From Flavobacteriaceae bacterium (GTDB lineage: Bacteria > Bacteroidota > Bacteroidia > Flavobacteriales > Flavobacteriaceae): a DNA stretch of 50,173 bases. The notes under the pieces are model-generated. The model made no database searches and was not told the DNA's origin. It saw nothing but the letters and a program-made list of their open reading frames with translations. Location: NCBI GenBank assembly GCA_022425945.1, contig JAKMEK010000096.1, forward strand, positions 1 to 50,173, given 5' to 3'. Of this stretch, positions 36,181 through 44,659 are shown piece after piece. Position 1 is the stretch's first letter, and every line of letters begins with the position of its first letter. The position numbers and the translations under genes were made by a program.

Positions 36181-36792
36181 TTATTCTGCAGCTTCTGCAG
36201 TTTCTTCACCAGCTGCTTCTTCCGTAGAATCTTCATCTTTAACAGATGTTCTAGACGCCTTCACTTGACAAACAACCGTGTTGTCTGGGTGCAAGAAAGA
36301 ATAGTCATCAGATGCAAGTTGTGCAGTGTATAATTTGTTTCCAAGTTTCAATTCAGAAATGTTGGCAACAATTACATCTGGTAAATTTTTTGGAAGTGCA
36401 CGAACGCGAAGTTTACGCTTGTTAAGGATTAATGTTCCTCCACTATTTAAAACACCAGGAGCCGCTCCTTCAACAACAACAGGGATGTTGATTGAAATTT
36501 CTTTTCCTTCGTTCAACTGATAAAAGTCGATGTGAAGAATTTTGTCAGTTACAGGGTGAAACTGAATGTCTTGCAAAACAGCATCAAATGTTCCCTCTTC
36601 TGTTTTGATCACCACCGTGTGTGCGTTTGGCGTGTAAATTAATTTGCTGAAATCGAGTTCTTTCGCTGCAAAGTGTATAGGCTCTTTTTCGCCATACAAA
36701 ACACAGGGAACCATCTCAGCATTGCGTAAGGCTTTTGTAGCTTTCTTGCCTACGCTTTCTCTTTTAGATCCGTTAATTGTAATTGATTTCAT
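36181..36792 (-). CDS. rplY: 50S ribosomal protein L25 (Ctc form)
   Basis: A 203-residue L25/Ctc protein: N-terminal 5S rRNA-binding domain ([21 protein letters not shown] pattern, [11 protein letters not shown]) and the C-terminal TL5/Ctc domain (about 100-185). An acidic, alanine-rich tail ([13 protein letters not shown]) closes it. It binds 5S rRNA in the large subunit. It lies 7 bp after prs and before pth, an arrangement (prs-rplY-pth) common in bacteria. Confidence 0.95.
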   Translation of the reverse strand: MKSITINGSKRESVGKKATKALRNAEMVPCVLYGEKEPIHFAAKELDFSKLIYTPNAHTVVIKTEEGTFDAVLQDIQFHPVTDKILHIDFYQLNEGKEISINIPVVVEGAAPGVLNSGGTLILNKRKLRVRALPKNLPDVIVANISELKLGNKLYTAQLASDDYSFLHPDNTVVCQVKASRTSVKDEDSTEEAAGEETAEAAE

Positions 36793-36798
36793 ATTGAT

Positions 36799-37728
36799 TT
36801 AATTGATAAAATTTTCGTGAATTGATTTGTTGAGGTGCACACTTTTCATGGTAGAACCAAAGAGTTCTGCACAACTCAATACTTTGATTTTGGGACTTTC
36901 GTTTTTAGGTGGAATGGTATCGGTAATGATGAGTTCTTCCAATGCGGAGTTCTCAACACGCTCATGTGCGTTTCCAGATAAAATACCATGGGTACATACT
37001 GCACGTACAGAAAGTGCACCTCGTTCAATCATGAGTTCAGCAGCTTTTGTTAGCGTTCCAGCGGTGTCTACCATGTCGTCTACGAGGACAACATTCTTTC
37101 CTTTTACGTCACCAATCAATTCCATGTGAGAAATTACATTGGCTTTTTGACGTTGTTTATAGCAAATAACTACATCGCTCCCCAAAAACTTTGAATAGGC
37201 ATAAGCTCTTTTCGAGCCACCCATATCTGGAGATGCAATGGTTAGGTTGTCTAGATTTAGACTCTGTAAATAAGGAACAAAGATGGTAGAAGCAAACAGA
37301 TGATCCACTGGTTTTTCGAAAAACCCTTGAATTTGGTCTGCATGTAAATCCATGGTGATGATGCGTGTAGCTCCTGCAGTTTCTAAGAGTTTAGCAATCA
37401 TTTTTGCTCCAATGGGAACACGTGGTTTGTCTTTTCTGTCTTGACGTGCCCAACCAAAATAGGGCATTACAGCAGTAATGTGTCGAGCAGAAGCGCGTTT
37501 TGCTGCGTCTAACATCAATAACATTTCCATCAAATTATCTGAACTTGGATGGGTAGATCCTACGATGAACACTCTTGAACCACGAACAGATTCTTCAAAT
37601 GAGGGCTGAAATTCTCCATCGCTATAGCGAGAGAACGCAACCTTTCCCATAGGAATCCCGAAGTTTTTTGCGATTTGTTTCGCTAAGTCTTCACTTTGTG
37701 TGCAACTAAAAATTTTCGCCTCTGTCAT
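36799..37728 (-). CDS. prs: Ribose-phosphate pyrophosphokinase
   Basis: A 309-residue PRPP synthase. Motifs seen are FSRYSDGEFQPSFEESVRG, the ATP/metal segment ITMDLHADQIQGFF and the PRPP loop VLVDDMVDTAGTL. It makes PRPP for nucleotide, histidine and NAD synthesis. The frame is open to an ATG at 37755; I chose the ATG at 37728 (MTEAKIFSC), which matches the usual start of this enzyme, but the longer form cannot be excluded. Confidence 0.95.
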   Translation of the reverse strand: MTEAKIFSCTQSEDLAKQIAKNFGIPMGKVAFSRYSDGEFQPSFEESVRGSRVFIVGSTHPSSDNLMEMLLMLDAAKRASARHITAVMPYFGWARQDRKDKPRVPIGAKMIAKLLETAGATRIITMDLHADQIQGFFEKPVDHLFASTIFVPYLQSLNLDNLTIASPDMGGSKRAYAYSKFLGSDVVICYKQRQKANVISHMELIGDVKGKNVVLVDDMVDTAGTLTKAAELMIERGALSVRAVCTHGILSGNAHERVENSALEELIITDTIPPKNESPKIKVLSCAELFGSTMKSVHLNKSIHENFIN

Positions 37729-37768
37729 TTTTTTCCTAATCCTTTTAGGTTCCATTAATTAGGGATTG

Positions 37769-37776
37769 CAAATGTA
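37769..37776 (-). promoter_or_regulatory. Candidate -7 promoter element of the prs operon
   Basis: Minus-strand TACATTTG is an exact TANNTTTG match. Transcription would start near 37762, leaving a leader of about 34 bases before the ATG at 37728. No clear -33 motif is present. Confidence 0.5.
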
Positions 37777-37839
37777 AAAATTTATTTGCCTTTTCTAACT
37801 TTAAATGCCAGTTTTTCTAGGTCTTAAAATTTATTTGAT

Positions 37840-37847
37840 TAATTTTG
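37840..37847 (+). promoter_or_regulatory. Candidate -7 promoter element of tRNA-Leu
   Basis: TAATTTTG is an exact TANNTTTG match 11 bp before the mature tRNA 5' end, as expected for a dedicated tRNA promoter. The upstream region is AT-rich without a clear -33 element. Confidence 0.55.
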
Positions 37848-37858
37848 TGCTCCTTCAT

Positions 37859-37940
37859 GCCTTGGTGGCGGAACTGGTAGACGCGCTGGATTCAAAATCC
37901 AGTTCTTTCGGGAGTGTGGGTTCGATTCCCACCCAAGGTA
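37859..37940 (+). tRNA. tRNA-Leu (anticodon CAA)
   Basis: The acceptor arms 37859-37865 and 37933-37939 pair with one G-U at the first position, and the discriminator base is A (37940). The anticodon arm CTGGA/TCCAG encloses the loop TTCAAAA, giving anticodon CAA, which reads TTG. A long variable arm follows, as in class II tRNAs. The T-arm is GTGGG-TTCGATT-CCCAC. The length is 82 bases without an encoded CCA end. Confidence 0.97.
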
Positions 37941-37941
37941 C

Positions 37942-37979
37942 AAAATGCAATTCTTTTCAAGGGTTGCATTTTTTTTTTT
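37942..37979 (+). terminator. Rho-independent terminator of tRNA-Leu
   Basis: AAAATGCAA (37942-37950) pairs with TTGCATTTT (37964-37972), and the stem runs into a long T tract up to 37979. It ends the tRNA transcript directly after the mature 3' end. In the opposite direction, facing the enoyl-CoA hydratase stop, the T-run is short, so it may stop that operon only weakly. Confidence 0.85.
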
Positions 37980-37987
37980 GATCCTAA

Positions 37988-38806
37988 CTAAAACTTGGGC
38001 TTTCGTTTTTCGAGAAAGGAAGCAAGACCCTCTTTTCCTTCTTCAGATTCGCGAACAGTAGCGATTACATCTGCCGTATACTCTATTACACCGTCATCAA
38101 TGGGTTGATGGGCGAGATTGAGTAACAATGCCTTGGTGATTTCTAGTGCGGCAGGAGCATTAGTGCTGATTTTATGTGCAATAGTATTGAGCTGCTCGTT
38201 AAATGTTTCGACATTAAATATATCTGACAAAAATTGACAGTCTACTGCTTGCTGTCCTTGCATTACTTCTGCGGTGAGCATTAAGCGGTGGGCATTGCGA
38301 AGTCCTATGGCTTTAATCACATATGGGCCAATGGTTGCGGGAACCATTCCTATCTTCACTTCACTTAAACACACTTTGGTGTCTGCTGTTCCAAAAGCCA
38401 TATCACAGCAGCAAAGCAAGCCAACTCCTCCGCCAAAAGCTGCTCCATTCACACGAGCAATCGTGGGCTTAGGAAATTCGTGTAAGCTACTCATTAAAAA
38501 AGCCAACGCATGCGCATCTTCCTTGTTTTCCTCAAAAGAATTGTCCCCAATAGCTTTCATATAGTTAATGTCCCCACCAGCTGAAAAATTATTCCCCGCT
38601 CCGCAAAGAACCAAAACCTTTACCTGTTCATTTTCTGCAGCATTTTCCAGTGCAATCGTTATGCGTTCAATTTGTTCTCCATTGAAGGCATTGTGCACTT
38701 GGGGTCGATTCATCACCAAATACAACACCCCTTCTGGCGATAAGAATTGACCTAATTCTGTTGTGGTAGATAGCTCAGTGCAATTGGGTGGAAGGAAGTC
38801 GTACAC
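37988..38806 (-). CDS. Enoyl-CoA hydratase/isomerase family protein
   Basis: A 272-residue crotonase-fold protein. The oxyanion-hole motifs are present (NNFSAGGDINYM and GAAFGGGVGLLCCCD), with SEVKIGMVPATIGPYV after them. It could hydrate enoyl-CoA or act on a branched acyl-CoA such as methylglutaconyl-CoA; the sequence alone does not decide. The start appears to be GTG at 38806, as no ATG occurs before the conserved core. It sits 35 bp after the PfkB kinase gene but has no clear link to sugar use. Confidence 0.88.
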   Translation of the reverse strand: MYDFLPPNCTELSTTTELGQFLSPEGVLYLVMNRPQVHNAFNGEQIERITIALENAAENEQVKVLVLCGAGNNFSAGGDINYMKAIGDNSFEENKEDAHALAFLMSSLHEFPKPTIARVNGAAFGGGVGLLCCCDMAFGTADTKVCLSEVKIGMVPATIGPYVIKAIGLRNAHRLMLTAEVMQGQQAVDCQFLSDIFNVETFNEQLNTIAHKISTNAPAALEITKALLLNLAHQPIDDGVIEYTADVIATVRESEEGKEGLASFLEKRKPKF

Positions 38807-38841
38807 GGTTGTTTTTTTTACGAAGATAAACCAAACTTCTG

Positions 38842-39732
38842 TTATGCCGAAGTCTGGATGAAATCGATGAGTTCTTTCTCTGTTATTTTGGGATTTGCTC
38901 CCTGTTTAGAAGCTACCAATGCTCCCATTGCGCATGCGCGTTCCAGGCTTTCTTCGGGTCTGCGTTTTGTCAAGATACCTTCTAGTAGGGTGGCCAAGAA
39001 AGAATCGCCTGCGCCAACTGTATCGGCTACCTCAATGGGAAACCCTTTTTGTGTATAGAAAGTGCCTGCCAAATACAATAAAGCACCCTTACTTCCTCTG
39101 GTGACACAAATATTATGCGTATTGGAGTGTTTGGCAATATGCTTGATTTGATTTTCCACTTGAGAACTGGTACAGCCCATTTTTTGGGAAATCTCTGTCA
39201 ACTCCTCATCGTTAAATTTTATGAAATTGGCGACTTTCATTAAATCATCTAGCAAATCATAAGTATAATGTGGTGGACGAAGATTGACATCAAAAACCTT
39301 AAAAGATGCAATGGTTAAAAGCTGGGATAACGTTTGTTTCGATACCTCATCTCTTGTTGCTAAGCTTCCAAAAAGGAATAAATCATACTTCTTGACAGCT
39401 TCAAGAAGCTCCGGCCTAATAGCGATTTTATCCCATGCAGCAGGCTGGGCAATGTCATAACTGGCTGAACCTTTCTCATCAAGAGTGACAATAACTTTTC
39501 CTGTGTCAAATTGATTGGTTTGTTGAATGTGATCGATATCCAACCCATTTTGCTCTACAAAATCAAGTAGTTTTTCTCCCAAATCATCTTTCCCCACTTT
39601 ACTTACAAGAGTAGTTTGGAGGCCTAAAGCGCTTAGGCGTAAAGCAACATTGAGCGGAGCCCCGCCAATTTTTTTACCCTCTGGAAAAACATCCCATAGT
39701 ACCTCACCAAAACAAATGATATTTTTGGACAT
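38842..39732 (-). CDS. PfkB-family carbohydrate kinase, probable fructokinase
   Basis: A 296-residue sugar kinase: GEVLWDVFPEGKKIGGAPLNVA at the start (sugar-binding G-G-A-P-x-N), VNLRPPHY, VTRGSKGALL, and DTVGAGDSFLATLL with the catalytic Asp in GAGD. This pattern fits fructokinases. The neighbouring GH32 hydrolase and sugar porter support fructose as substrate, giving fructose 6-phosphate. It follows the GH32 stop by 36 bp. Confidence 0.9.
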   Translation of the reverse strand: MSKNIICFGEVLWDVFPEGKKIGGAPLNVALRLSALGLQTTLVSKVGKDDLGEKLLDFVEQNGLDIDHIQQTNQFDTGKVIVTLDEKGSASYDIAQPAAWDKIAIRPELLEAVKKYDLFLFGSLATRDEVSKQTLSQLLTIASFKVFDVNLRPPHYTYDLLDDLMKVANFIKFNDEELTEISQKMGCTSSQVENQIKHIAKHSNTHNICVTRGSKGALLYLAGTFYTQKGFPIEVADTVGAGDSFLATLLEGILTKRRPEESLERACAMGALVASKQGANPKITEKELIDFIQTSA

Positions 39733-39768
39733 AATTTATATAGTTCTTAACCTCTTATGCACTGTGTT

Positions 39769-41232
39769 CTAAAATTTTTCCATTTGTGTAAACGGAGCAT
39801 TAGGAAAGAATATTTCAGTAAAAATAGTGGTTCCATTGTCCCAGAAAAGTTCAATAGAGGTTTTGTCTAATAGCATGATACCTTTTATGGTTTTGTCATT
39901 TGATATCCGAGGAGCGAAAGATACTCTATGGGCAAATTTTTCAGAAAAGTCTTTTCTTCCAGCTGCTGTTCTGTCTACATAAAACTGATTTGTATTCGCA
40001 TCAAATCCAAATTCAAGGACTTCTCCAAGATGATTTGAAAGACGATAGCCTACTTTTTCATTGAAGTTTGGATTCAATTCAAGCTTTTTCCAGCCATTTA
40101 AATCCTGATTCTGATCGGAACTTTTTTGTAAGAGCGCAAAGGCGTTTTCGACTGGCGTTGAAGTGAGTCGATAGCCGTTTTCAGTATTTATCAGTCCAAC
40201 CTCTCTAGCAATGGTCATTGAAGACCGCCATTTCTGGGTAGGAACAACTTGTGCATAATCCCAATTGGACATCCATCCCATAAAGAGTTTGTTTCCGTTT
40301 GCTTTTTTGGTGTTTTGCCAAGTGACACCTGCATAATTGTCGCGACCAAAATCTACCCAGAAATTGTTTTGATGTTCTAGTTCGTTTGCAAATTCTGGAT
40401 CCAATGTGAAATTTTCTCCGTCAAAGTATCCAATGAAATATTGAGTTGCACTTCCTTGATTTGGTCCCCCTGGATTAACACTCACCAATAAAACCCATTT
40501 TGTTTCGCCACTATTTTTTTCTTTAAGTGGGAATAAATCGGGGCATTCCCATACGCCGCCGTGGTGTCCAATATCTTGTCCAAAGTCAGACAGGTATGTC
40601 CATTCTTTTAAATTGGGCGAGGAGTAAAAACGAACATTGTCATGTGCTGCAAGAGTAAGAATCCATTGCTCCGTATCTTGATGCCAGGTTACTTTTGGGT
40701 CTCTAAAATCTCGAATTTTAGGATTTTCTATCACTGGGTTTCCTTCATATTTGGTCCATGTCATCCCCTCGTCTAAAGAGTAAGCAATACTTTGGGTCTC
40801 AACATCGATTTGCTTCGCACGTTCTTTGTCCATATTATGATGTGTAAAGATGGCAACAATAGGTGTTTTTCCATCCTTTCCAAAACCAGAAGTATTGTTA
40901 CTGTCAACGATTGCGCTTCCTGAAAAAATATAGCCCATTTCATCTGGATAGAGGGCAATAGGTTGCTCCTCCCAATCAACTAAATTTTTGCTAGTTGCAT
41001 GTCCCCAGTGCATGGGACCCCAAACATTTCCTTCAGGATAATGTTGAAAATACAAATGATAAGTGTCGTTGAAGAAAAACATCCCATTGGGATCATTCAT
41101 CCAATTGTTTTTCGGTGTAAAATGGAAAGAAGGTCGATAGTTTTCTTCATGGTCAACTGTAGTTGTTTTTTTAGTGGTGTTTTGGCAGGATACGATTAAC
41201 ACGCCCAAGAATAAAAAAAGTTTCTTTTTCAT
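39769..41232 (-). CDS. GH32 fructan hydrolase lipoprotein (levanase/invertase type)
   Basis: A 487-residue glycoside hydrolase with a lipoprotein signal (VLIVSC, Cys16). All three GH32 catalytic motifs are present: WMNDPNG (nucleophile Asp47), FRDPK (about 176-180) and WECPDLF (acid/base Glu229). A C-terminal beta-sandwich follows. It likely releases fructose from levan, inulin-type fructans or sucrose at the cell surface or in the periplasm. The frame is open further back, to 41412, but that stretch lies in the transporter gene. The ATG at 41232 overlaps the transporter stop by one base and starts the signal. Confidence 0.94.
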   Translation of the reverse strand: MKKKLFLFLGVLIVSCQNTTKKTTTVDHEENYRPSFHFTPKNNWMNDPNGMFFFNDTYHLYFQHYPEGNVWGPMHWGHATSKNLVDWEEQPIALYPDEMGYIFSGSAIVDSNNTSGFGKDGKTPIVAIFTHHNMDKERAKQIDVETQSIAYSLDEGMTWTKYEGNPVIENPKIRDFRDPKVTWHQDTEQWILTLAAHDNVRFYSSPNLKEWTYLSDFGQDIGHHGGVWECPDLFPLKEKNSGETKWVLLVSVNPGGPNQGSATQYFIGYFDGENFTLDPEFANELEHQNNFWVDFGRDNYAGVTWQNTKKANGNKLFMGWMSNWDYAQVVPTQKWRSSMTIAREVGLINTENGYRLTSTPVENAFALLQKSSDQNQDLNGWKKLELNPNFNEKVGYRLSNHLGEVLEFGFDANTNQFYVDRTAAGRKDFSEKFAHRVSFAPRISNDKTIKGIMLLDKTSIELFWDNGTTIFTEIFFPNAPFTQMEKF

Positions 41233-42563
41233 TAATTGATTAATTTTTGACTTAGTTGCTCTAGTGAAATTCCTTTTGTTTCGGGCATCAAAAAATACAC
41301 GAAAGCAAGTTGTAAAACCATCATAAAAGCAAAGACAGCAAAAACAGCTCCTGCGCCTATGCTTGTAAATAAAACGGGAACGAGTGAAGGGATAATGGCT
41401 GCAAGTACCCAATGGGTAGAAGTTCCAAAAGATTGGCCAGCACTACGCAAATGATTGGGATATATTTCTGAAATAAACACCCAGATAACTGCACCCTGCC
41501 CTATCGCATGAGAGGCGATAAAAAGAAAAAGGAAGATTGGAAGTGATAAACCTTCCCATTCTAAGAAAAAAGAAATGGTAATTAAAGAGAGTGATATGAT
41601 ATAGCCAATTGAACCAATGTACATGAGGATTTTACGTCCGAGTCGATCAATGAAATTAATTCCTATTAGCGTAAAAATAAGATTAGTAACACCAATGCCA
41701 ATGCTACTCAAGAGAGCAGTGCTCTCACCTAATCCACCTTCTTCAAATATTCTTGGAGCATAATATAAAAAAGCATTAATTCCTGAGAATTGATTAAAAA
41801 AAGCAATTAAGAAGGCTAACCATAGAATCAATCGGTATTTTTTATTGAAAATGCTTTCGTTGTTAGGAGCCTTGTCTTGTTCCTTTGAAATTTCCTGGAT
41901 CAATTGTTCTGCATCTTCAGTAGTGTATGCACTGTAAATGATTCTTTTTGCTTCAACTATTTTTTTCTGCAAGTACAACCAGCGAGGACTTTGTGGAATG
42001 CTAATGACCAAAAAAGTATAAATAATAGCCGGTAAAGCTTCGACTCCCATCATATAGCGCCACGCCTCTTCTCCAATTCCATCCAGTAGATAGTTAGAAA
42101 CAAAGGCAATGAGTATTCCAAAAACAATGTTAAATTGATAAAGCCCTACTAGCTTGCCGCGATTTTTTGCTGGAGCGATTTCTGAAATATAGGCCGGAGC
42201 GGCAATGGTCGATGCACCAACACCCAATCCGCCGATAAAACGGAAGAACGCAAAAATAAATGGATCATTTGCTAGAGCAGATCCAATGGCCGAAATGGTG
42301 TAGAAAACACCAATCCATAAGAGTGTTTTTTTACGTCCCAATTTTCGAGTAGGAATACTACCAAGAAGTGATCCAACCACAGTACCCCACAAGGCAGTAG
42401 CCATGACGATAAAGCCGTGAAATAGATCAGAGGAATCCCAAAGGGATTGAAGCTTTTGGTCTGCACCAGAAATGACAACAGTGTCAAACCCGAATAGAAA
42501 GCCAGCTAGTGCCGCAGTCAAGGACCATTGAGTAAGTTTATTCAAAGTGACGAAATTGTTCAC
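41232..42563 (-). CDS. Sugar porter family MFS transporter
   Basis: A 443-residue transporter with 12 membrane helices and sugar-porter signatures: DTVVISGADQ in the first helix, GRKKTLL, PQSPRWLY, DRLGRKILMY and PETKGISL at the C-terminus. It would import a hexose, probably fructose freed by the GH32 enzyme, by proton symport. The start is GTG at 42563, with an in-frame TAG just upstream. An internal TTG is also possible. Confidence 0.92.
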   Translation of the reverse strand: MNNFVTLNKLTQWSLTAALAGFLFGFDTVVISGADQKLQSLWDSSDLFHGFIVMATALWGTVVGSLLGSIPTRKLGRKKTLLWIGVFYTISAIGSALANDPFIFAFFRFIGGLGVGASTIAAPAYISEIAPAKNRGKLVGLYQFNIVFGILIAFVSNYLLDGIGEEAWRYMMGVEALPAIIYTFLVISIPQSPRWLYLQKKIVEAKRIIYSAYTTEDAEQLIQEISKEQDKAPNNESIFNKKYRLILWLAFLIAFFNQFSGINAFLYYAPRIFEEGGLGESTALLSSIGIGVTNLIFTLIGINFIDRLGRKILMYIGSIGYIISLSLITISFFLEWEGLSLPIFLFLFIASHAIGQGAVIWVFISEIYPNHLRSAGQSFGTSTHWVLAAIIPSLVPVLFTSIGAGAVFAVFAFMMVLQLAFVYFLMPETKGISLEQLSQKLIN

Positions 42564-42634
42564 CTAATTTATAAATTTCTTACAATAAAATAAAATCTTC
42601 TTAAATTATGCTCTAATAGATTTAACTTACCATC

Positions 42635-43927
42635 ATGAAAAACAAAACTCGAATTGCACTTCTTACGTTTGTGATAGCAAGCATTGGCTGCAAGCAAAAC
42701 AATCTTAGCCCTAAAATGACTGAAGCAGAAAAAATTCACAAAGCGGTGATTACCATAGACACCCACGATGATATCGATGTTGGGAATTTTACGGAAGAAC
42801 TAAACTACACCCAAAAAACCAATTCGCAGGTGAATCTTCCCAACATGAATGCCGGAGGGTTAGATGTTTCTTGGTTCATTGTTTATACCGGACAGGACAG
42901 TCTCACTACTCGTGGATTTGCAAAGGCAGCCCAAAACGCCATCGATAAATTTGATGCCATTCATCGTTTGGTTAGCGACTATGCGCCTGACCAAATTGAG
43001 TTGGCCCTTTCGGCAGCAGATGTCAGACGAATATGGAAAAGCGGGAAGAAAGTAGCCATGATTGGTATTGAAAATGGTTATCCAGTAGGCACTGACCTTT
43101 CTAATGTGAAAAAGTTCTTTGATCGTGGAGGACGATACATGTCCTTGGCTCATAATGGACATAGTCAATTGTCGGATTCTAATACAGGAGAAAAAGACGG
43201 TGTGTATTTGCATAATGGTTTAAGTGAGTTAGGCAGGCAGGTGATTGATGAAATGAATTATTATGGAATAATGGTTGATATTTCTCATCCCTCCAAAGAA
43301 GCCATTCGCCAGATGGCAGAAGGCTCCAAAGCACCCATCATGGCCTCGCACTCTTCTGCTCGTGCACTTTGTAATCATTCAAGAAATTTAGATGATGAGC
43401 AATTGGAGTGGGTCAAGGAAAGTGGAGGAGTTGTGCAAACGGTTGCTTTCAGCTCTTACTTACACACAGAAAAGCACAATGCCTATCATGCCGCAAAAGA
43501 TTCTGTTTTAAAAGCGGTAGGTAAAAAGCATGGAATTCCCGTTTTGGATAAATATGAAATGCGTGCCCTGGATTTTGCAGATTTGCAGAGTTATATTGAA
43601 CAACGAAAAGAATTGCTGGCATTAGCTGCCGCAGATATAGCTGCAGTTAAGGAAGAATACCCACCCGTTTCTGTGAGTGATTTTGTAGACCATATCGATT
43701 ATATCAAAAATAAAATTGGCATTGATCATGTTGGAATCAGTTCAGATTTTGATGGTGGTGGAGGAATAGAAGGCTGGCAAGATGCAGCTGAAACCCTAAA
43801 CGTTACAAAAGAATTGGTCAAGCGAGGGTATACCCAAGAAGAGATTGAAAAAATCTGGGGCGGAAATTTATTGCGTGTTATGGAAGAGGTAGAAGCTGTT
43901 GCGCAAAAATTACAATCCGAATCATAA
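42635..43927 (+). CDS. Membrane dipeptidase (peptidase family M19), lipoprotein
   Basis: A 430-residue enzyme with a lipoprotein signal (ASIGC, Cys19). Metal-binding features of M19 are in order: TIDTHDDID (H-x-D), IGIENGYP (bridging Glu), HNGHSQL, VDISHPSKE with the C-S-N-type ASHSSARAL segment, and DHVGISSDFDGG. It hydrolyses dipeptides outside the cytoplasm, possibly including cell-wall or D-amino acid dipeptides. It is divergent from the sugar operon and next to a TetR gene, to which it lies 33 bp upstream. Confidence 0.93.
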   Translation: MKNKTRIALLTFVIASIGCKQNNLSPKMTEAEKIHKAVITIDTHDDIDVGNFTEELNYTQKTNSQVNLPNMNAGGLDVSWFIVYTGQDSLTTRGFAKAAQNAIDKFDAIHRLVSDYAPDQIELALSAADVRRIWKSGKKVAMIGIENGYPVGTDLSNVKKFFDRGGRYMSLAHNGHSQLSDSNTGEKDGVYLHNGLSELGRQVIDEMNYYGIMVDISHPSKEAIRQMAEGSKAPIMASHSSARALCNHSRNLDDEQLEWVKESGGVVQTVAFSSYLHTEKHNAYHAAKDSVLKAVGKKHGIPVLDKYEMRALDFADLQSYIEQRKELLALAAADIAAVKEEYPPVSVSDFVDHIDYIKNKIGIDHVGISSDFDGGGGIEGWQDAAETLNVTKELVKRGYTQEEIEKIWGGNLLRVMEEVEAVAQKLQSES

Positions 43928-43960
43928 AAAAGCAGTATTTTGCTAACCTAAATTTATTTT

Positions 43961-44614
43961 ATGCCGAGTAGCGAAGCCCCCAAGCGAAAAAGGGGAAGAC
44001 CAAGTTTGTCTCAAACACTAGATCTGAATGATATTCTTATTGCAGCTTTGGATGTTTTTGCCGAAAAAGGATATGAAGGAGCTCAACTCAAAGATGTTGC
44101 GCAAAAGGTTGGTGTGACCAATCCCTTGATTAGTTATCGATTTGAAAACAAAGAAGATTTATGGAAAAAGGCGGTGAGTTTTTTAGGTGAAAAATTAGTC
44201 GATCGTTTTGAGCACATCAAAAGCTACTATGTCGACTTAACTGGAACGATGGCCTTACGAGCCTATACTAGACAGTACATTTATTTTTTAGCTGAAAACC
44301 CAGCCTTGTATAAAATCATTTTTCAGGAAATGGGACATGATACTTGGCGTTCTACTTATCTTATTGAACAACTATTTACTCCTGTCATTTGGTTTGGTGA
44401 AAAGAGCATTGAAGAGCCTTTGGATTCATTAAAAGAATTTAAAACCATTCCAAGAGCGAATTTTATTTCAGTAATTATTGGTGCTTCTAGCAGTTTCTTT
44501 ATGCTTGCCCAGCTAATGAAAAGCCAATATGGAACTGAAGTTTTTTCCAAAGAACAAATAGAGCAGCATGCTGAAGTAGTCAACAACATTATCTTCAGTC
44601 AATTTGAACCATAA
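43961..44614 (+). CDS. TetR/AcrR family transcriptional regulator
   Basis: A 217-residue regulator with a basic N-terminal arm (KRKRGRPS) and a TetR helix-turn-helix at about residues 25-70 (FAEKGYEGAQLKDVAQKVGV, then NPLISYRFENKEDLW). The ligand domain is hydrophobic at its C-terminus. It converges on the beta-oxidation pair and shares their terminator, so control of fatty acid breakdown by acyl-CoA is a reasonable guess, not shown. It could also regulate the upstream dipeptidase. Confidence 0.92.
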   Translation: MPSSEAPKRKRGRPSLSQTLDLNDILIAALDVFAEKGYEGAQLKDVAQKVGVTNPLISYRFENKEDLWKKAVSFLGEKLVDRFEHIKSYYVDLTGTMALRAYTRQYIYFLAENPALYKIIFQEMGHDTWRSTYLIEQLFTPVIWFGEKSIEEPLDSLKEFKTIPRANFISVIIGASSSFFMLAQLMKSQYGTEVFSKEQIEQHAEVVNNIIFSQFEP

Positions 44615-44642
44615 AAAAAGCGCCTTAAAGGCGCTTTTTTTA
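44613..44642. terminator. Bidirectional rho-independent terminator between TetR and fad genes
   Basis: GCGCC-TTAAA-GGCGC (44630-44634 and 44640-44644 approximate arms) is flanked by an A-run on the left and a T-run on the right. It can end both the TetR transcript and the oppositely directed beta-oxidation transcript. Confidence 0.85.
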
Positions 44643-44659
44643 TTACTATGAGTTCGTAT

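Noticed and set aside
41233-41412. 60-residue N-terminal extension of the GH32 protein
   Set aside because: This part lies within the sugar porter gene, is basic and cysteine-rich, and would hide the lipoprotein signal that starts at 41232.
42860-43213. 117-residue minus-strand open frame inside the M19 dipeptidase gene
   Set aside because: The sense strand encodes a clear dipeptidase with all metal-binding motifs; the antisense translation has no recognisable features.
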